A DNA stretch of 64,000 nt from NCBI RefSeq assembly GCF_009906955.1, contig NZ_CP047656.1, positions 1,426,001 through 1,490,000 of the forward strand. The letters run 5' to 3'. Shown here one piece after another: positions 9,521 through 20,977 of the stretch. Source of the stretch: Paraglaciecola mesophila (GTDB taxonomy: Bacteria > Pseudomonadota > Gammaproteobacteria > Enterobacterales > Alteromonadaceae). A model generated the notes under the pieces. The model had not been told where the DNA came from. It made no database searches and saw nothing but the letters and a program-made list of their open reading frames with translations. Within the stretch, counting starts at the first letter, position 1. Each line of letters starts with the position of its first letter. A program made the position numbers and the translations under genes.

Positions 9521-10350
9521 TTGACCTGGTAGTGGCTATTGGTGCGAATGAAAAGTGTGGCTGGCGTATCACCCTTGTTTTCAATGCTGTGGGTAAAGGC
9601 ACCTGTCGATTCTACGTAGCTACCTGGGCTCAGATTTAACACTGTTTCTTGCTCTTGTGAGTGATACTCAACTGCGCCAACAATCACCACTGCGCGAAAC
9701 TCACTTGCATCCGTTTTAACATCACCTTTAAAACCCGCGGGCAATTTGATCATCGAACCATTCATATCCGCCGTGCTTTCCCACAGGTAAGTGGTTTGCA
9801 CACCATCAACGTGAATATCATCCAAATCACTGGCGTTTAGCCACACTAAGTTGTCTTTATGTAGGTTTAACGGGCGCTCACCATTATCGAATTTTTCATT
9901 CGATGGTTTGACAAGATAAGGGCCCGAGTCGATTTCAAGGTAAATTAGATTCGTTTCCCCATTCGCCGCTGTGGTGTGATCTTCACCGGCTGGTTGCGTC
10001 CAGAAAGAGCCCGCTGGCATCCACATTTTTTCAGCATTGGGGTCATCGTTGTGCATTTGCCCTTCAATCACAATGCCGCGGTAAGTAATGTTGTGAATGT
10101 GCGGCGGAGACTCAAACCCTTTGTTAAAGCGAACCAGCATTCCCGTGGCGGTATCAGTGGTACGATCGCCCCAGAGATCAGCTGCGCCTGGGCTTTTGTC
10201 ACCGCGAAGAGGGTTAAGATATCCCCATTTAATATCGCTCGCGGCAACGACTTTTGACGCTGGCTCGTCTGCAAAAGCAACTGGTGTTAAAAGCGCTGCG
10301 ATCAACGCAGTGGTTAACGCGATTGGGGCTACATTAGGTAATTTTCTCAT
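9517..10350 (-). CDS. DUF4437 exported cupin-like protein
   Basis: 277 residues with a clear signal peptide ending at VAFADE (about residue 28), so periplasmic. Two cupin-like halves are visible: [19 protein letters not shown] and [13 protein letters not shown] in the first, and a more degenerate one ending in [16 protein letters not shown]. The pattern matches the DUF4437 family, whose function is not established. It is divergent from a LysR gene at 10500, which may control it. Confidence 0.8.
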   Translation of the reverse strand: MRKLPNVAPIALTTALIAALLTPVAFADEPASKVVAASDIKWGYLNPLRGDKSPGAADLWGDRTTDTATGMLVRFNKGFESPPHIHNITYRGIVIEGQMHNDDPNAEKMWMPAGSFWTQPAGEDHTTAANGETNLIYLEIDSGPYLVKPSNEKFDNGERPLNLHKDNLVWLNASDLDDIHVDGVQTTYLWESTADMNGSMIKLPAGFKGDVKTDASEFRAVVIVGAVEYHSQEQETVLNLSPGSYVESTGAFTHSIENKGDTPATLFIRTNSHYQVN

Positions 10351-10499
10351 TGGGTTTTCTCCGTTAAGTCAGTATGGGTGCATGTTATGCGGAAAAATTC
10401 ATTCGATAAACGGGCAAATCTTCAATACACTTTCGCGAAAACGTGGATAATAGCCAAAACACACCATAGTAGTTCAATGCCGATACACAAGAAACCGAA

Positions 10500-11459
10500 A
10501 TGAAAATTGCTGATTTACATGTACTACTAAAAGTCGCCGAGCTTCACTCTATTACCGCTGCGGCCAACCAATTAGATATGAGCTCATCAGCGGCCAGCGT
10601 GTCGCTAAAGCGCATTGAACAGGAACTGGGCGCGCAATTATTTGTGCGTACCACTAGGCAACTACGCCTGACAACTGAAGGTGAACGCTATTTACCCCTT
10701 TGTCAGCAGGCGTTAGATTTGCTGCAGCAAGGTCAGGTATTAATTAACGAAGAGCAGCATTCAATCACAGGGGAAGTCCGTATGGCCGTTTCATCAGAAA
10801 TGGGCCGAAATTTAATGCGTGTTTTGCTTAACAATATTATGCGTAAACATAAGACGATGAAATTACGCCTGCACGCAAGTGATAGTCGCGCCGATTTTTA
10901 TCGTGACGGTGTTGATGTAGCCTTGCGTGCTATCACTAAAGATGCAACAAAAGATCTCAACTTATACGGCTTTAAAATATGCAATATCCCCCATGTGCTT
11001 TGCGCTGCCCCCACCTATATTGCAAGGCATGGTGAGCCGCAAATGCCCGACGAGCTCCCCCAACACAACGCCCTGCTTTATAAGCTCTATGAGGTAGTGC
11101 ATGACGGCTGGGAGCTTTATCAAGACGACCAGCAGTATAAAATCAAAATGAATAGCGACCGCGCTGTGAACGATGGCGATATCGTCAGGCGCTGGTGTGT
11201 TGACGGCGAAGGCATTGCCAAAAAATCAGCCATTGATGTGGCCCAAGATTTATTAGCAGGTCGGCTAAAGCGCTTAATGCCTGAGTATAAAATCCCATTA
11301 ACAGAAATGTGGTTAGTACTGCCCAGTCGCCAGCTAATATCACCTGCTATTCGCCTTATTCGGGATGAATTAAAACAACACATCAACGAGTTGCGAGCTC
11401 AACTTATCACCAACAAACTTTTAACCGAAGATGAATGGCCACAAGCAGAGGAAAACTAA
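10500..11459 (+). CDS. LysR family transcriptional regulator
   Basis: 319 residues. The N-terminal winged helix (LKVAELHSITAAANQLDMSS and the following SLKRIEQELGAQLFVRTTR) is the LysR signature of the CrgA-like subgroup, followed by a periplasmic-binding-type effector domain. Divergent from the DUF4437 gene across 149 bp, the normal arrangement for a LysR target. The effector is unknown. Confidence 0.9.
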   Translation: MKIADLHVLLKVAELHSITAAANQLDMSSSAASVSLKRIEQELGAQLFVRTTRQLRLTTEGERYLPLCQQALDLLQQGQVLINEEQHSITGEVRMAVSSEMGRNLMRVLLNNIMRKHKTMKLRLHASDSRADFYRDGVDVALRAITKDATKDLNLYGFKICNIPHVLCAAPTYIARHGEPQMPDELPQHNALLYKLYEVVHDGWELYQDDQQYKIKMNSDRAVNDGDIVRRWCVDGEGIAKKSAIDVAQDLLAGRLKRLMPEYKIPLTEMWLVLPSRQLISPAIRLIRDELKQHINELRAQLITNKLLTEDEWPQAEEN

Positions 11460-11507
11460 TGGCAATTCCCTAACAATTCAGGCGTCAATAGAACAAGTGA
11501 TAACCGT

Positions 11508-12350
11508 TTACACCTTACTCAAATACTCAGCGTGAAAGCGTAAATGTCCTTCTATAAAACTACTGATAAAGTAGTAACTGTGATCGTAGCCTTCATACAA
11601 ATTCAGCGCTAGTGGGTAACCGCTAGCATGTGCTGCGCTTTGTAACGCTTCGGGCTTCAACTGCTCAGTTAAAAAATCATCAGACGCCCCTTGGTCAACC
11701 AAAGCAGGTACAAACTGCGTGGCAGCGCGCATGAGCTCGCTAGCATCGTATTCACGCCATGTCGCTCTGTCTTTACCCAAATACGCGCTAAACGCTTTTT
11801 CACCCCAAGGGCAATTCAAGGGATTGCTGATCGGGCTAAATGCCGACACAGATGTGTAACGCTCAGGGTTACGCATGGCAATAGTAAGCGCTCCATGGCC
11901 TCCCATTGAATGACCGGCAATGGCACGTTTATCCGACACGGGAAATGTCGCTTCAACTAACTGCGGCAACTCATTCACCACATAATCATACATTTGGTAA
12001 TGACGCTCCCAAGGCGCTTGAGTCGCATTCACGTAAAAACCCGCACCTTTGCCCAAGTCATAGCCTTCGTCATCTGCTACGTCGTCTCCGCGAGGGCTGG
12101 TATCAGGGGCGACAATGGCGATGCCTAATTCGGCCGCAATGCGCTGTGCACCGGCTTTGTGCATGAAGTTTTCATCGGTGCAGGTCAAGCCTGACAACCA
12201 ATATAAAACGGGTACGTTACTACCGTTTGAAATGTGCGGCGGTAGATAAATCGCGAAGCGCATGGTGCAATTAAGCGTTTTTGATTGGTGACTATATTGT
12301 TTATGCCAACCACCAAAGCTTTTGTTTACAGAGAGATTTTCAATTGTCAT
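11508..12350 (-). CDS. fghA: S-formylglutathione hydrolase
   Basis: Alpha/beta hydrolase that releases formate and glutathione from S-formylglutathione, step two of glutathione-dependent formaldehyde detoxification. About 280 residues. The nucleophile elbow is [10 protein letters not shown], with an upstream oxyanion-region segment [18 protein letters not shown] typical of esterase D/FGH. Catalytic Asp lies in DQGASDDFL and His in GYDHSYYF. The ATG at 12350 has AGGTGA upstream; an in-frame GTG at 12365 is less likely. It lies 113 bases downstream of the formaldehyde dehydrogenase gene on the same strand. Confidence 0.95.
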   Translation of the reverse strand: MTIENLSVNKSFGGWHKQYSHQSKTLNCTMRFAIYLPPHISNGSNVPVLYWLSGLTCTDENFMHKAGAQRIAAELGIAIVAPDTSPRGDDVADDEGYDLGKGAGFYVNATQAPWERHYQMYDYVVNELPQLVEATFPVSDKRAIAGHSMGGHGALTIAMRNPERYTSVSAFSPISNPLNCPWGEKAFSAYLGKDRATWREYDASELMRAATQFVPALVDQGASDDFLTEQLKPEALQSAAHASGYPLALNLYEGYDHSYYFISSFIEGHLRFHAEYLSKV

Positions 12351-12463
12351 ATACTCACCTAACACTCATTTAGAAGCCGATGTGACTTCATCGTTCTATC
12401 ATTAAAACAGCAAAAATATGGACTGCTTGCCCAGGGGCAAACAGCCATAGCGAAAATTTACGT

Positions 12464-13606
<1,143 letters not shown>

Positions 13607-13727
13607 TTAATTAATCGGTTACGTAAATTGGTTTGCACTACATTGCGTCATGAGTATTGAAATGGTCGTTTGATAAATGCCTTACATGGGTTTTAATCAC
13701 GCTCTTTTGCTTGAAAACGAACCAGAC

Positions 13728-14054
13728 TTAATGGCTATGACCTTGCGATAAATTGATCATCGCCACACCAATGGCGACAAAAGCCATACCAAACCAAGTG
13801 GTTAGGTCTAGGTGTTGGCGGTAAATCAGGGTAGACAATAACGTTACCGTCACAATCGCTAGCCCCGCCCACAGCGCATGTACTATGCCGATGGGCATGC
13901 CTTTCATTGCTTGACCTAAAAAGACAAAAGCTGCCAAATGCCCCATTAGCACCAAGGCGCTAGGGATAACTTTGGTAAAGCCATTTGTCTCCTTTAACGC
14001 CACGTGGGACATGGCCTCTGCAACCACACCTAGTATTAAAAATAACCAACTCAT
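13728..14054 (-). CDS. Small multidrug resistance (SMR) family transporter
   Basis: 108-residue inner-membrane protein with four hydrophobic helices. The essential membrane Glu lies in helix 1 (GVVAEAMSHVALK, about residue 14), and helix 3 contains IVHALWAGLAIV. The pattern fits the QacE/EmrE branch rather than the SugE/Gdx branch, but this is by eye only. A longer in-frame start at 14105 would place non-membrane residues before the first helix, so the ATG at 14054 is preferred. Unlike the other SMR gene (56928), no guanidine riboswitch is seen upstream. Confidence 0.82.
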   Translation of the reverse strand: MSWLFLILGVVAEAMSHVALKETNGFTKVIPSALVLMGHLAAFVFLGQAMKGMPIGIVHALWAGLAIVTVTLLSTLIYRQHLDLTTWFGMAFVAIGVAMINLSQGHSH

Positions 14055-14173
14055 GTTTGTTTCCCATATTGTGCTTGAACGCGCTGTGCTATGTATGCAG
14101 AGCATTATATTTATTTCCTATGGAATGATAATATGCCATTTATGCAAATTACTTTTACTCACAGGTAACAATC

Positions 14174-15040
14174 ATGCAGTGGGAAGGAATTAACGAATTC
14201 GTATACGTGGCTGAAACAGAAAGTTTTACCAAAGCATCAAAAAACTTGGCGATTTCTACCGCCCAAGTCAGTCGCCAAATTAGCGCACTTGAAACTCGGC
14301 TAAATGTGAAACTGTTTTATCGCACCACTCGCAAGGTGTCTTTGACCGAAGAAGGTCGCCTTTTTTATCAACATTGCCGTAGTGTGCTTGACGGCCTTGA
14401 AGCCGCAGAACGGGCTATCACCAATTTACAATCTACACCCCAAGGTACGATTCGCCTCACCGCCCCAGTCACTTATGGTGAGCAACAAATATTGCCTTTA
14501 GTGAATGATTTTATGCTGCTATATCCTGACGTAGAGGTGACTGCATATTTAAGTAACCAGAAAATAGACCTAGTAGAGCAAGGGTACGATCTGGCCATTC
14601 GCCTTGGTAAATTAAGCGATTCCTCCATGATGGCAAGAAAGCTCGCAACCCGCACCAACTCAGTGTGTGCCTCCCCTGCGTACTTGGAAAAATACGGCTT
14701 TCCGCATTCTCTATCAGAGCTAAATAAACACAGCTGTTTGCTAGGCACGCTAGATTATTGGCACTTTCGTGACGACGACAAAGCGCGCAATATCCGCGTG
14801 AAAGGCAAGCTAAGGTACAACAGTGGGTTTAGCTTGGTCGATGCTGCGCTCAAAGGGTTAGGTATAGTGCAACTGCCTGATTATTACGTGCAGGAACACA
14901 TAAAAAGGGGGGCATTAGTGAGCCTGCTTGAAAACTATAGCGAATCAGAGGAAGGAATTTGGGCAATTTACCCGCGTAATAGGCACTTATCACCTAAAAT
15001 TCGTTCACTGGTCGATTACTTGGCTAAGCATCTGGTTTAG
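14174..15040 (+). CDS. LysR family transcriptional regulator
   Basis: 288 residues with the standard N-terminal winged helix (FVYVAETESFTKASKNLAISTAQVSRQISALETRL) and an effector domain. Divergent from the SMR gene across 119 bp, with the frmA-fghA pair behind it. Control of the formaldehyde genes or of the transporter is inferred from position only. Confidence 0.9.
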   Translation: MQWEGINEFVYVAETESFTKASKNLAISTAQVSRQISALETRLNVKLFYRTTRKVSLTEEGRLFYQHCRSVLDGLEAAERAITNLQSTPQGTIRLTAPVTYGEQQILPLVNDFMLLYPDVEVTAYLSNQKIDLVEQGYDLAIRLGKLSDSSMMARKLATRTNSVCASPAYLEKYGFPHSLSELNKHSCLLGTLDYWHFRDDDKARNIRVKGKLRYNSGFSLVDAALKGLGIVQLPDYYVQEHIKRGALVSLLENYSESEEGIWAIYPRNRHLSPKIRSLVDYLAKHLV

Positions 15041-15178
15041 CCGACAAGTATCTTCAACTCACGACTACCCTTTGCGTGAACTGATCTTGAATGCTAGCGT
15101 TAAAGTACACAAAGCATGCTGATACTCGTGCACATTAGCATTCGTGCATGCTAGCGAAACAGAATTCAGGAGAACATC

Positions 15179-15550
15179 ATGGAACTGGGTGCATTTTCAA
15201 TTAGCTTAAGCGTTAACGACATAGACGTATCTAGAGCCTTTTACCAAAAACTAGGCTTTAGGGTGGTAGGAGGCGATCAAAAACAAGGTTGGTTAATCCT
15301 AAGAAACAGCAGTCAAACCATTGGTTTGTTTCAAGGTATGTTTGAAAAAAACATGCTGACGTTCAACCCAGGTTGGGACAATCACGGTAATTCCACAGAA
15401 ACCTTCACTGATGTGCGTAAGATCCAGCAATCATTAAAAAGCAAGGGCATTGATTTTGTAAGCGAAGTCGATGAAAACACCAGTGGCCCAGGAAGTTTTA
15501 TGATGCAAGATCCTGACGGTAATCCAATATTGATTGACCAACATAGATAA
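15179..15550 (+). CDS. VOC (glyoxalase/bleomycin-resistance) fold protein
   Basis: 123-residue single VOC domain starting FSISLSVNDIDVSRAFYQKLGF and ending MQDPDGNPILIDQ, the two ends of the beta-alpha-beta-beta-beta fold. An AGGAGA precedes the ATG. The catalytic metal ligands of glyoxalase I are not all in place (Asp in place of Glu near the end), so a dioxygenase-like or antibiotic-binding role is equally possible. No specific function is claimed. Confidence 0.78.
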   Translation: MELGAFSISLSVNDIDVSRAFYQKLGFRVVGGDQKQGWLILRNSSQTIGLFQGMFEKNMLTFNPGWDNHGNSTETFTDVRKIQQSLKSKGIDFVSEVDENTSGPGSFMMQDPDGNPILIDQHR

Positions 15551-15705
15551 CACGATGTTCACGGTCAGTGCTCAAGTGATTGAAAAGTATCGAAACACAA
15601 CCCATTAGACTTTTCAGCCTTAATTGAGATACTTGAACTATGTAGGCCCTTACATGGGTCTAATAAATATGAATATTTCTTAATCACCAACAATAGTGAG
15701 TCACA

Positions 15706-17337
15706 ATGGAAACAAAACTGGCAAAAATTGCCATACGCTCAGCGGTAGTCATTCTTCTTCTGAGTTTAATTTGGCTACCCGCACTTTGGCTGTTTGTCTT
15801 ACTTATCCCTATCGTTGCACTTGGCTATTACGATTATCATCAAACACGGCACAGCATTTTACGTAACTTTCCTGTTGTGGGTCATGGCCGTTGGATAATG
15901 GAACGTATTCGTCCATTTGTGCGCCAGTATTTTTTCGAATCCGAAACTGATGGCACGCCTATTACGCGCATGTTCCGTTCCTTGATTTACCAGCGAGCCA
16001 AAGGCAGTTTAGACTCAAATCCCTATGGGACGAAATTCGACACCCAAAAAGTCGGTTATGAGTGGATTGGCCATTCAATGGCAGCCAAACATCATGATAG
16101 TAAACACCCAGCCCCGCGCATTACCGTGGGCGGTCCAGATTGCACTCAGCCATACGAAGCCAGTATTTTTAATATTTCCGCGATGAGCTTCGGTGCATTA
16201 AGTGATAACGCTATTCGCGCATTGAATAAAGGCGCAGCCATAGGCGGCTTTTACCACAATACGGGTGAAGGCAGCGTCAGCGATTACCATTTAGAAAACG
16301 GCGGTGACATCGTGTGGCAAATTGGCACGGGCTATTTTGGCTGTCGTGATAAAGACGGTCATTTCGCCCCAGAAGCCTTTCAAAAAATTGCCCACAAAGA
16401 TGTGGTCAAAATGATCGAAATCAAACTTAGTCAAGGAGCAAAACCCGGCCACGGCGGCTTATTACCTGCTGATAAAAACACCAATGAGATTGCCAGAATA
16501 CGCTTGGTTGAGCCTGGCACACAAGTGGATTCCCCCCCCTCTCACAGCGCGTTTGATACTCCCATTGAAATGATGCAGTTTGTTAAGCAGTTGCGCGAGT
16601 TGTCCGGTGGCAAACCAGTGGGCTTCAAGCTGTGTATTGGTCGAGCGAGTGAGTTTGTGGCCGTGTGTAAAGCCATGGTCGAAACAGGCATCAAGCCTGA
16701 TTTTATCACCGTCGATGGGGGTGAAGGTGGCACAGGGGCCGCTCCCCTTGAGTTCTCAAACTCCGTGGGCATGCCACTGCGAGAAGCCCTCTCTTTTGTT
16801 TGTGACATACTGGTTGGTTTTGACTTAAAAAAAGACATTCGGGTGATTGCCAGCGGTAAAACCTTCAGTGGTTTTCATTTAGTGAAGAACCTCGCGCTAG
16901 GGGCAGATATGTGTAATAGCGCCAGAGGCATGATGGTTGCTCTAGGTTGCGTGCAATCATTGGAATGTAACACCAACAAGTGCCCTACAGGCATTGCCAC
17001 GCAGGATCCTAAATTAGCCAGAGGCTTAGTCGTACCAGATAAAGCCGAGCGAGTAGCGCGCTACCACAAAGCCACGGTAAATTCCGCATTAGAAATTATC
17101 GCCTCAGCGGGCCTGCGCAGCACAGAAGATCTTAATCGCTCGCATATTTTCCGCCGGGTAAGTCAAACCGAAGTGCGCCGTTTTGACGAGATATATCAAA
17201 GCCCCACGCCAGGCAGCTTTTTTGATGATGAAAAACCCACTAAGTTCGCCCAAGCGCTTGAAGAGTCTTGCTCAGACAGTTTTTATCCAAAACGCTATAT
17301 GGCAGAAACAAATGAAGGCTTAAAAGAAGTGAGTTAA
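15706..17337 (+). CDS. FMN-binding glutamate synthase family protein
   Basis: 543 residues. Two N-terminal hydrophobic segments (about 8-48) anchor the protein. A large alpha/beta barrel like that of the GltB synthase domain follows, with ISAMSFGALSDNAIRALNKGA, the FMN region VDGGEGGTGAAPLEFSNSVG and a Cys-rich cluster NSARGMMVALGCVQSLECNTNKCPTG. The glutamine amidotransferase part of true glutamate synthase is absent. Relatives form a family of unproven reaction, so calling it a glutamate synthase would go beyond the evidence. Confidence 0.88.
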   Translation: METKLAKIAIRSAVVILLLSLIWLPALWLFVLLIPIVALGYYDYHQTRHSILRNFPVVGHGRWIMERIRPFVRQYFFESETDGTPITRMFRSLIYQRAKGSLDSNPYGTKFDTQKVGYEWIGHSMAAKHHDSKHPAPRITVGGPDCTQPYEASIFNISAMSFGALSDNAIRALNKGAAIGGFYHNTGEGSVSDYHLENGGDIVWQIGTGYFGCRDKDGHFAPEAFQKIAHKDVVKMIEIKLSQGAKPGHGGLLPADKNTNEIARIRLVEPGTQVDSPPSHSAFDTPIEMMQFVKQLRELSGGKPVGFKLCIGRASEFVAVCKAMVETGIKPDFITVDGGEGGTGAAPLEFSNSVGMPLREALSFVCDILVGFDLKKDIRVIASGKTFSGFHLVKNLALGADMCNSARGMMVALGCVQSLECNTNKCPTGIATQDPKLARGLVVPDKAERVARYHKATVNSALEIIASAGLRSTEDLNRSHIFRRVSQTEVRRFDEIYQSPTPGSFFDDEKPTKFAQALEESCSDSFYPKRYMAETNEGLKEVS

Positions 17338-17376
17338 TCTTCACTGGCTGCAACACCAGACTTTTATTAAACCACC

Positions 17377-17412
17377 AAAAGGCGCTTAGACTATTGCTAA
17401 AGCGCCTTTTTT
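17377..17412. terminator. Hairpin terminator between converging genes
   Basis: AAAAGGCGCTTAG (17377-17389) and CTAAAGCGCCTTTTTT (17397-17412) form a stem with one bulged base and a T run on each strand, so it can end transcription from both sides. The stop codon of the ThrE-like gene lies inside the right arm. Confidence 0.8.
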
Positions 17413-18623
17413 GTGGGCATAACAACATTGGCGAAAATAAGCCCTGCGATCAGCGACATAAATATCAAAAAGGTTTCTTGCCCTATATGCTCGGCCTGCA
17501 CAAAATCTTGGCCAGATACAAAAGAGTTCAAACCAATGTAGGTTTTTGAGCCTGGTACCAACACAATCAACCCCTGCATACTCACTAATGACGCGGGAGC
17601 ATGGGCAATTCGAGTGAATAAATTAGCGTAAATACCAAGGGCAAAAGCGCCAACGAAGGTACTCAAGCCTTGATCAATATAACTTGCACTCCATACTGTC
17701 GCGCCATAAGCAATAAAGCCCGACAGTAGCGCCCAAGGGATGTGCTTAAATCGTGTTCTGAAAATCACCACCAAGGCCAAGCACAACATTAAAATAGCAA
17801 ACCAGCGTGACCATTCAGGTAAAGATTGCGCCACTTGAGATTCATTCGGGCCAAATAAACCAAAGCCAATGCTGATCCCCAAAAACGCACCAAAGTAGAG
17901 TTTGAATAGTTGCATGACTGCATCCATGATGCGAGCGGTTCCGGAGACCAAATTGCGCGTCGATAACTCGGCTAAGCCCATGGTTAGGGCTAAGCCTGGC
18001 ACAAGAATAATTACCGATGAAAGTACCACCAGCGGAATATTGATCCCGTGATCAAAGTAAAAACTGATGGCACAAGCAATAAGGCCTGCCACCAAAGAAG
18101 CTGCGGGCTCTAACATTAGGGTTACTCGGCGAGAAATTTGCGACCATAACACCAAAAAGTACACGACTAAGCCAATGAGTGATGTCCACAATATTTCCTG
18201 CCAACTGGCCCCCATCAACATGGCAAATGCACCTGTGGCACCACAAAACCCTAAACCTGTCAGTATTTTGCCGTAGGGACTTGGCATTTTATTAATTACA
18301 TCAAGTTGATGATCAGCTTCTTCTAACCCAACTTCGCCAGCGAGCAAGCGCGTCGCCAGTTCATCCGTTCGCGAAAGCGCATTCATGTCATAGTCGCCTG
18401 GTTGCACACGGACAGAATGGTTGTATTCGTCTTCACGTCTGTCACTCCAAATAACAAACGTTAACGCTGTCGGTGTTGCAATAAAGGACGCGCGCACACC
18501 TAAATAGGTCGCGAGCTCGGTTAAATAAGCTTCTAAGCGAAATGCAGGTGTACCGTACTTGTGCAACATAATGCCCAGTTTCACGATAAATTTTCGAATT
18601 TGAATAAACTCTGCAGTGTTCAC
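17397..18623 (-). CDS. Threonine/serine exporter family membrane protein (ThrE, DUF1212)
   Basis: 408 residues. A soluble N-terminal half (residues about 1-120, beginning IRKFIVKLGIMLHKYGTPAFRLEAYL) is followed by about ten hydrophobic helices. This combines the two parts of the ThrE family in one chain. The family exports threonine and serine in Corynebacterium; the substrate here is not known. Single gene, convergent with the FMN protein. Confidence 0.83.
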   Translation of the reverse strand: MNTAEFIQIRKFIVKLGIMLHKYGTPAFRLEAYLTELATYLGVRASFIATPTALTFVIWSDRREDEYNHSVRVQPGDYDMNALSRTDELATRLLAGEVGLEEADHQLDVINKMPSPYGKILTGLGFCGATGAFAMLMGASWQEILWTSLIGLVVYFLVLWSQISRRVTLMLEPAASLVAGLIACAISFYFDHGINIPLVVLSSVIILVPGLALTMGLAELSTRNLVSGTARIMDAVMQLFKLYFGAFLGISIGFGLFGPNESQVAQSLPEWSRWFAILMLCLALVVIFRTRFKHIPWALLSGFIAYGATVWSASYIDQGLSTFVGAFALGIYANLFTRIAHAPASLVSMQGLIVLVPGSKTYIGLNSFVSGQDFVQAEHIGQETFLIFMSLIAGLIFANVVMPTKKAL

Positions 18624-18950
18624 TTAGCGCCCTCCTTTTGATATTTAATAAAATAATGTAAATGGTATTGAGTCAAATACCTTGAATTCACGGCTCTGAC
18701 TAAATTTTCGCGGATTCTAGTGACAATACCACTGATTAACAACGCACATTTTTTACTCAATCGCATTAGGTAAACTAATCCAATTACGTGAATTACTGTA
18801 TAGAGCGTATTGATTGCTTGCCACCTATTGGTCCCGTTTATCAGAATGACGAAATTAGCTAGTTGAATTTAACCAAATAAGCATCAGCTCTAGTATAAGC
18901 GAGTAGTTAATGACCTGATCATCAATTCCACATCACGAGGAGAAAGTATT
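18624..18950. other. Intergenic region, 327 bp
   Basis: AT-rich divergent promoter region between the ThrE-like gene and an SDR gene. I see no RNA gene, repeat or convincing operator here. Confidence 0.5.
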
Positions 18951-19631
18951 ATGGCGAAAGAAAAAGTCGTACTCATTACCGGTGCTTCTAGCGGCATTGG
19001 GGCAATGACCGCGAAGATCCTAGTTCAGAACGGTCACAAAGTAATATTAACGGCCAGAAGAAAAGAAAAGTTAGACGAATTAGTGGACTATTTGGGGGAA
19101 GAGCACGCTGTTGCAGTCCAAGCAGACGCGACCCAAATGAATGAACTGACACAAGTTGTGCAAGTAGGACTTAAAAAATTCGGCCGCTTAGATGTTGCGT
19201 TTGCCAATGCAGGCATGGGAGTTTCCAGCGCGGGTGTTGAGAAAGGTGAACCTGAACAATGGGATAAAATGATCCAAATAAACATCAACGCGCTGCTTTA
19301 CACCGCTAAAGTAACCTTGCCCCACTTACGTGAATCCGTTGGTCAGTTTATTATTACCAGTTCAGCTGCCGGGCGGCGCCCTATAAAAGGCTCTGTGTAT
19401 GGCGCCACCAAATGGTTTGCCTATGGGTTTGGTCAAAACCTAGTAGAAGAAATGCAAGAGTGGGGCGGGCGCTGCACGACGATTGCACCTGGTATGGTCA
19501 ACACACCGTTTTTTGATGAAGCAAAGCCAGATAAGTTATCCCCTGTCGATGTTGCAGACGCAGTACTGTTCGCCATTGAAGCTGACGAACGAAACTGTGT
19601 AAGAGAGATATTTTTAATGCCGACCAAATAA
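18951..19631 (+). CDS. Short-chain dehydrogenase/reductase (SDR)
   Basis: 226-residue classical SDR. The cofactor loop is TGASSGIG, the structural motif is ANAG and the catalytic pair is YGATK, with the catalytic Ser in ITSSAAG. The Arg pair after the second strand (TARRKEK) suggests NADP preference. An AGGAG precedes the ATG. The substrate is unknown. It is followed 98 bases later by the secreted haem/propeller gene. Confidence 0.9.
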   Translation: MAKEKVVLITGASSGIGAMTAKILVQNGHKVILTARRKEKLDELVDYLGEEHAVAVQADATQMNELTQVVQVGLKKFGRLDVAFANAGMGVSSAGVEKGEPEQWDKMIQININALLYTAKVTLPHLRESVGQFIITSSAAGRRPIKGSVYGATKWFAYGFGQNLVEEMQEWGGRCTTIAPGMVNTPFFDEAKPDKLSPVDVADAVLFAIEADERNCVREIFLMPTK

Positions 19632-19729
19632 GGTAGGCTATAAAAAGTTCAATAAATAACCACTTGATGGCAACTGATAAACAGCTTAGAAGCGCTACGT
19701 GGTTGTGTATTTTTCGTTTGGGAGGAAGC

Positions 19730-20977
19730 ATGAAACACATAGCAAGCTCTGCATTACATTTGGCGGCAACCTGCCTTAGCTCCACGGTTTTATTCGCACA
19801 ACCACTTCCAGAAAGTGAGGAAAAACAGCTGGTTGAAGCTCATTGTAATACCTGCCATGCAAGTAATCGCATTTCATCTAGCCTAGGTTATAGTCAACCG
19901 GACTGGCAGGCTTTAATTGCCACCATGGTCAATTTAGATGGCAATCCGAACCGCGAAAAAATCACCGCCTATTTAGCCGAGCACTTCCCTCCATCAACGC
20001 GGCGCAGCCCGCAACTGCCCCAAGGTGATATCAGGGTGAACTTTAAAGAATGGGTAGTTCCTACGCTTGGGCAACGCGCTCGAGATCCAATAGAAGCCCC
20101 TGATGGGCGTATTTGGTGGGCTGGTCAGTGGGGCAATATTATCGGCAGAATTGATCCACAAACAGGTGAAATGCGCGAGTATTCCTTGCCTGCAGGGGCG
20201 AAGCCTCATTCAGTGACTCACGATAGCCAAGGTAATATTTGGTATACAGGCAATAAAAACGGCACGGTAGGTATGCTCAATCCTGAGACAGGTAAAATCA
20301 CCGAGTACAAAATGCCCGCCCCCAATGCGAAAGACCCACACACTGCCATATTTGATAGCAAGGGAATACTGTGGTTCACCTTACAGCACAGCAATATGAT
20401 TGGCCGACTTAACCCGCAAACAGAAGAGATAAAATTAGTCACAATGCCGACAGAAGACGCTCGACCGTATGGCATTAAAATCGATAAAAATGGTACGCCT
20501 TGGGTGGCGTGTAATGGCAGTAACTGTTTGGTCAAAGTCGAACCAAACTCTATGACACTACGTGAGTACCCACTTCCTAACAAAAACACCACAGTTAGAC
20601 GCTTAGATATCGCAGACGACGGCATGATTTGGTACGTCAACTCAGGCCAAGGCCGCTTAGGGCGTTTTAACCCACAAACAGGTGAAGTGAAAGAATGGCC
20701 CTCCCCCAGCGGGGCGAACTCTCATCCTTACGCGATTGCTGTGATAGGCGATGCTGTTTGGTATAACGAGTCGGGCATGCGCCCAGACGCTTTAGTGCGT
20801 TTCGATCGTAAAACTGAAGCATTCCAGAGTTGGCCAATACCCACAGGAGCAGGAAACAAGCAAATCTACGCAGGCATAGTGCGTCATATGCGCCCAACTC
20901 GAGACGGTAACTTGCTCATCCACCAAAGCGCGACTAATCGCATTATTTTGGTCAAACCTGAAGGCGAAAAGAAGTAA
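19730..20977 (+). CDS. Secreted haem-c plus Vgb-like beta-propeller protein
   Basis: 415 residues after choosing the ATG at 19730, which has GGGAGG just upstream and begins a signal peptide (MKHIASSALHLAATCLSST, cleaved near FAQ). A single c-type haem motif, CNTCH (about residue 45), opens the mature protein. It is followed by repeated blades of the form DGRIWWAGQWGNIIGRIDPQTGE, the virginiamycin B lyase/streptogramin lyase propeller. A haem on a lyase-type propeller suggests a periplasmic redox or sensor role rather than antibiotic lysis. The actual activity is unknown. Confidence 0.82.
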   Translation: MKHIASSALHLAATCLSSTVLFAQPLPESEEKQLVEAHCNTCHASNRISSSLGYSQPDWQALIATMVNLDGNPNREKITAYLAEHFPPSTRRSPQLPQGDIRVNFKEWVVPTLGQRARDPIEAPDGRIWWAGQWGNIIGRIDPQTGEMREYSLPAGAKPHSVTHDSQGNIWYTGNKNGTVGMLNPETGKITEYKMPAPNAKDPHTAIFDSKGILWFTLQHSNMIGRLNPQTEEIKLVTMPTEDARPYGIKIDKNGTPWVACNGSNCLVKVEPNSMTLREYPLPNKNTTVRRLDIADDGMIWYVNSGQGRLGRFNPQTGEVKEWPSPSGANSHPYAIAVIGDAVWYNESGMRPDALVRFDRKTEAFQSWPIPTGAGNKQIYAGIVRHMRPTRDGNLLIHQSATNRIILVKPEGEKK

